DNA of 64,000 nt from Ruminococcus sp. FMBCY1 (GTDB taxonomy: Bacteria; Bacillota; Clostridia; Oscillospirales; Acutalibacteraceae), in NCBI RefSeq assembly GCF_023921805.1, contig NZ_CP074197.1:1736001-1800000 (forward strand), given 5' to 3'. Both the position numbers and the translations under genes were made by a program. Under the pieces are notes generated by a model. The model was not told the origin of the DNA, did no database searches, and worked only from the letters and a program-made list of their open reading frames with translations. The number at the start of each line of letters is the position of its first letter. Within the stretch, counting starts at the first letter, position 1. Positions 62,802 to 64,000 of this stretch are shown piece after piece.

Positions 62802-63410
62802 TTATTGCTCCGTATCACCTTTGTTTGCTTGTTCTTGGAACTTCTTTATGTAGTATTCGTTGAATTTTCTTAACCGTTCCTCGTTATCTAAAACCTCATA
62901 TTCTCTGTCCGTCAGGAAGTAATCGCTCCGGGATTTGATTTCTTTTTCTTCCCAATCACGGAACATCTCGTAGTCGATTTTATAGGTTTCAAAACTTTCA
63001 CGATTATAATCGAAGTTCCTCAACATTGTATAAAGCGCACTGTTGCCATCAGCTTCGTGTACATCGAATACAAGTGATACCTTTCTGATTGTTTCGGGTC
63101 CTTTAGTAAATTCGACCTCAAAGCGAAGGTCTTGTTTTCGATCCAGCTCGAACAAGTACGCATACACATCGCCCAATGTTTCCAATTTAATATGCGACGA
63201 ATCGTAGCCTATCAAGTAATTGATGGGTATTTTTAATATGTCCGCTATCTGTTCTAATACAGAGACGGACATATCTATTTCTCCACTTTCGTACTTCTGC
63301 ACAGTGCGGAGTGATTTTCCCAATTGTTCCGCAAGCTCGGTCTGACTAATCCGAAGCTGCTTGCGCTGTTTGGCGATTCTTTCGCCGATTAAGGTTTGCA
63401 AATTATCCAT
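62802..63410 (-). CDS. XRE-family repressor-like regulator of the integrative element
   Basis: A 202-residue transcription regulator. The N-terminal helix-turn-helix (about 8-65) is of the Cro/cI type: ERIAKQRKQLRISQTELAEQ, LGKSLRTVQKYESGEIDMSV and LEQIADILKIPINYLIGYD. The C-terminal 130 residues are acidic and of unknown fold. It is divergent from the small gene at 63579, with ATTTGCGAA-type repeats in between, the usual layout of a phage or ICE control region. No LexA-like self-cleavage site was seen. Confidence 0.88.
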   Translation of the reverse strand: MDNLQTLIGERIAKQRKQLRISQTELAEQLGKSLRTVQKYESGEIDMSVSVLEQIADILKIPINYLIGYDSSHIKLETLGDVYAYLFELDRKQDLRFEVEFTKGPETIRKVSLVFDVHEADGNSALYTMLRNFDYNRESFETYKIDYEMFRDWEEKEIKSRSDYFLTDREYEVLDNEERLRKFNEYYIKKFQEQANKGDTEQ

Positions 63411-63444
63411 TTCGTCATCACCTCATTATAATAATAACACACTT

Positions 63445-63558
63445 ATTTGTGAATTGCAAGTGCATTTGCGAAATTAAAATACACAATTTTTGAAATTAGG
63501 TATTGACAAGTCATATAAATGCGTATACAATGAATATGCGAACTTAAAATGCGCAAAT
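63445..63558. promoter_or_regulatory. Repeated operator-like sites in the divergent control region
   Basis: Four close versions of one 9-bp word: ATTTGTGAA (63445-63453), ATTTGCGAA (63464-63472), ATATGCGAA (63534-63542) and ATTTGCGCA in reverse (63550-63558). They flank the rightward promoter on both sides, so the XRE protein encoded to the left is the likely binder. Confidence 0.55.
63503..63531 (+). promoter_or_regulatory. Rightward promoter of the integrative element
   Basis: Perfect TTGACA (63503-63508) and TACAAT (63526-63531), 17-bp spacer, about 50 bases before the small DNA-binding-protein gene. Confidence 0.85.
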
Positions 63559-63578
63559 AATTAACAGGAGGATATGCT

Positions 63579-63815
63579 ATGGAGAATAAGCTATATATAG
63601 ATTGTCCGAAATTCACAGGAAGGAACGTTCCTATTACCGAGATCGCAAAGGCTATCGGCAAAGACGCTCAATATGTCCGTGTTGGTTTGCAACAGGGCAT
63701 CTTGAAATTCGGCTATGCTATGAAGCTTGACAAATCAAGCGAGTACAACTACTACTGCCCCGACAAAAAAGTTTGGGAAGAAACCGGCTACTTTAGAGAT
63801 AAAGAAGCCAGCTAA
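63579..63815 (+). CDS. Small helix-turn-helix/excisionase-like protein of the integrative element
   Basis: A 78-residue protein. A short helix-turn-helix can be seen in VPITEIAKAIGKDAQYVRVG, followed by LQQGILKFGYAMKL and an aromatic-rich end (YNYYCPDKKVWEETGYF). Proteins like this are often the first gene of the rightward operon in Clostridial ICEs and prophage-like elements, where they may serve as excisionase or control factor; I cannot fix which. AACAGGAGG precedes the ATG. The next gene begins 15 bases after its stop. Confidence 0.7.
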   Translation: MENKLYIDCPKFTGRNVPITEIAKAIGKDAQYVRVGLQQGILKFGYAMKLDKSSEYNYYCPDKKVWEETGYFRDKEAS

Positions 63816-63830
63816 AAGGAGGATTGAACT

Positions 63831-64000
63831 ATGAATGAAAAATACGACCTTTGCGATATTGACGAATCGTATTTACACACGGTCTCGATGACCGAGCTGT
63901 TTGACAGCGCCTATCAGAGTAAGCCGCCGATCATCGACGGCTTGCTCTACCGGGGAACATATCTTTTCGCCGGCTCTCCGAAGATCGGCAAGAGTTTTTT
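63831..64000 (+). CDS. AAA-family ATPase, N-terminal part (runs off the window)
   Basis: Only the first 56 or so codons are present. They begin MNEKYDLCDIDESYLHTVSM, continue with a helical stretch, and reach a Walker A motif, FAGSPKIGKSF, at about residue 48. This arrangement resembles RepA/RecA-like ATPases (helicase or replication-loader type) found in mobile elements. AAAGGAGG precedes the ATG. The partial sequence is noticeably GC-richer than the host genes. The 3' end lies beyond position 64000. Confidence 0.72.
   Translation, partial: MNEKYDLCDIDESYLHTVSMTELFDSAYQSKPPIIDGLLYRGTYLFAGSPKIGKSF

Overview
The window looks like chromosome of a low-to-mid G+C, spore-forming gut Firmicute of the Ruminococcus / Clostridial cluster IV type, and most resembles the starch-degrading Ruminococcus bromii group. 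The evidence is secreted GH13 amylases with CBM26 and dockerin modules, extra dockerin proteins, a sporulation gene (spoVAE), L-lactate dehydrogenase, an NfnAB-type electron-bifurcating pair, and a typical Firmicute rpoBC and rplM-rpsI. The assignment rests on gene content and recalled families, not on a database search. Most promoters read here are sigma-A type with a 17-bp spacer.

Layout. 1-2.4 kb: end of a polar amino-acid ABC transporter operon and a RelB/RelE-type toxin-antitoxin pair. 2.6-10.2 kb: rpoB-rpoC with their own promoter. 10.9-16.1 kb: trpS with an aminotransferase (minus), a split transketolase and a SIMPL-domain protein (plus). 16.2-21.0 kb: a four-gene Gld-like ABC exporter operon (minus). 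21.2-32.2 kb: spoVAE and two tandem, almost identical secreted alpha-amylases separated by an OGG-type DNA glycosylase gene. 33-34.8 kb: lepA. 35.0-37.9 kb: an AT-rich cassette of surface protein, lipoprotein carrying an LHH (HNH/Endo VII) nuclease toxin domain, and SUKH-type immunity protein. 38-39.5 kb: a MATE exporter behind a structured leader that looks like a guanidine-IV (mepA) riboswitch. 39.5-43.4 kb: a small membrane protein, ldh and nfnAB. 44-46.2 kb: an operon of sortase substrate, class D-like sortase and membrane protein. 46.3-55.3 kb: the arginine cluster (argG, argH, argC, argJ, argB, a GNAT gene, argD, argF), with ARG-box-like palindromes upstream of argG. 55.7-59.4 kb: a GH3 lipoprotein, a small monooxygenase, a truncated membrane-protein gene and two paralogous dockerin proteins. 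59.6-61.5 kb: rlmA-type methyltransferase and rplM-rpsI. 61.6 kb to the end: one edge of an integrative element at the 3' end of rpsI (integrase, XRE repressor, small DNA-binding protein, start of an ATPase).

The most unusual signal is not a gene. A dispersed intergenic repeat of about 350-450 bp occurs in at least five large copies (near 10.3, 25.7, 32.4, 43.5 and 57.4 kb), plus solo ends near 1.6, 15.3 and 49.85 kb. Each large copy is an imperfect foldback: long terminal inverted repeats built from a series of small hairpins around a variable centre. Stem sequences differ between copies while pairing is kept, so structure seems to be conserved. One copy abuts a gene that has lost its 5' part.

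How the genes may work together: the amylases, with dockerin and cohesin-like modules, and the two dockerin proteins would belong to an extracellular starch-degrading (amylosome-like) complex. The sortase operon provides cell-wall attachment of a small surface protein. Transketolase, LDH and NfnAB fit a sugar-fermenting anaerobe. The arg cluster covers arginine synthesis from glutamate except for carbamoyl phosphate supply.
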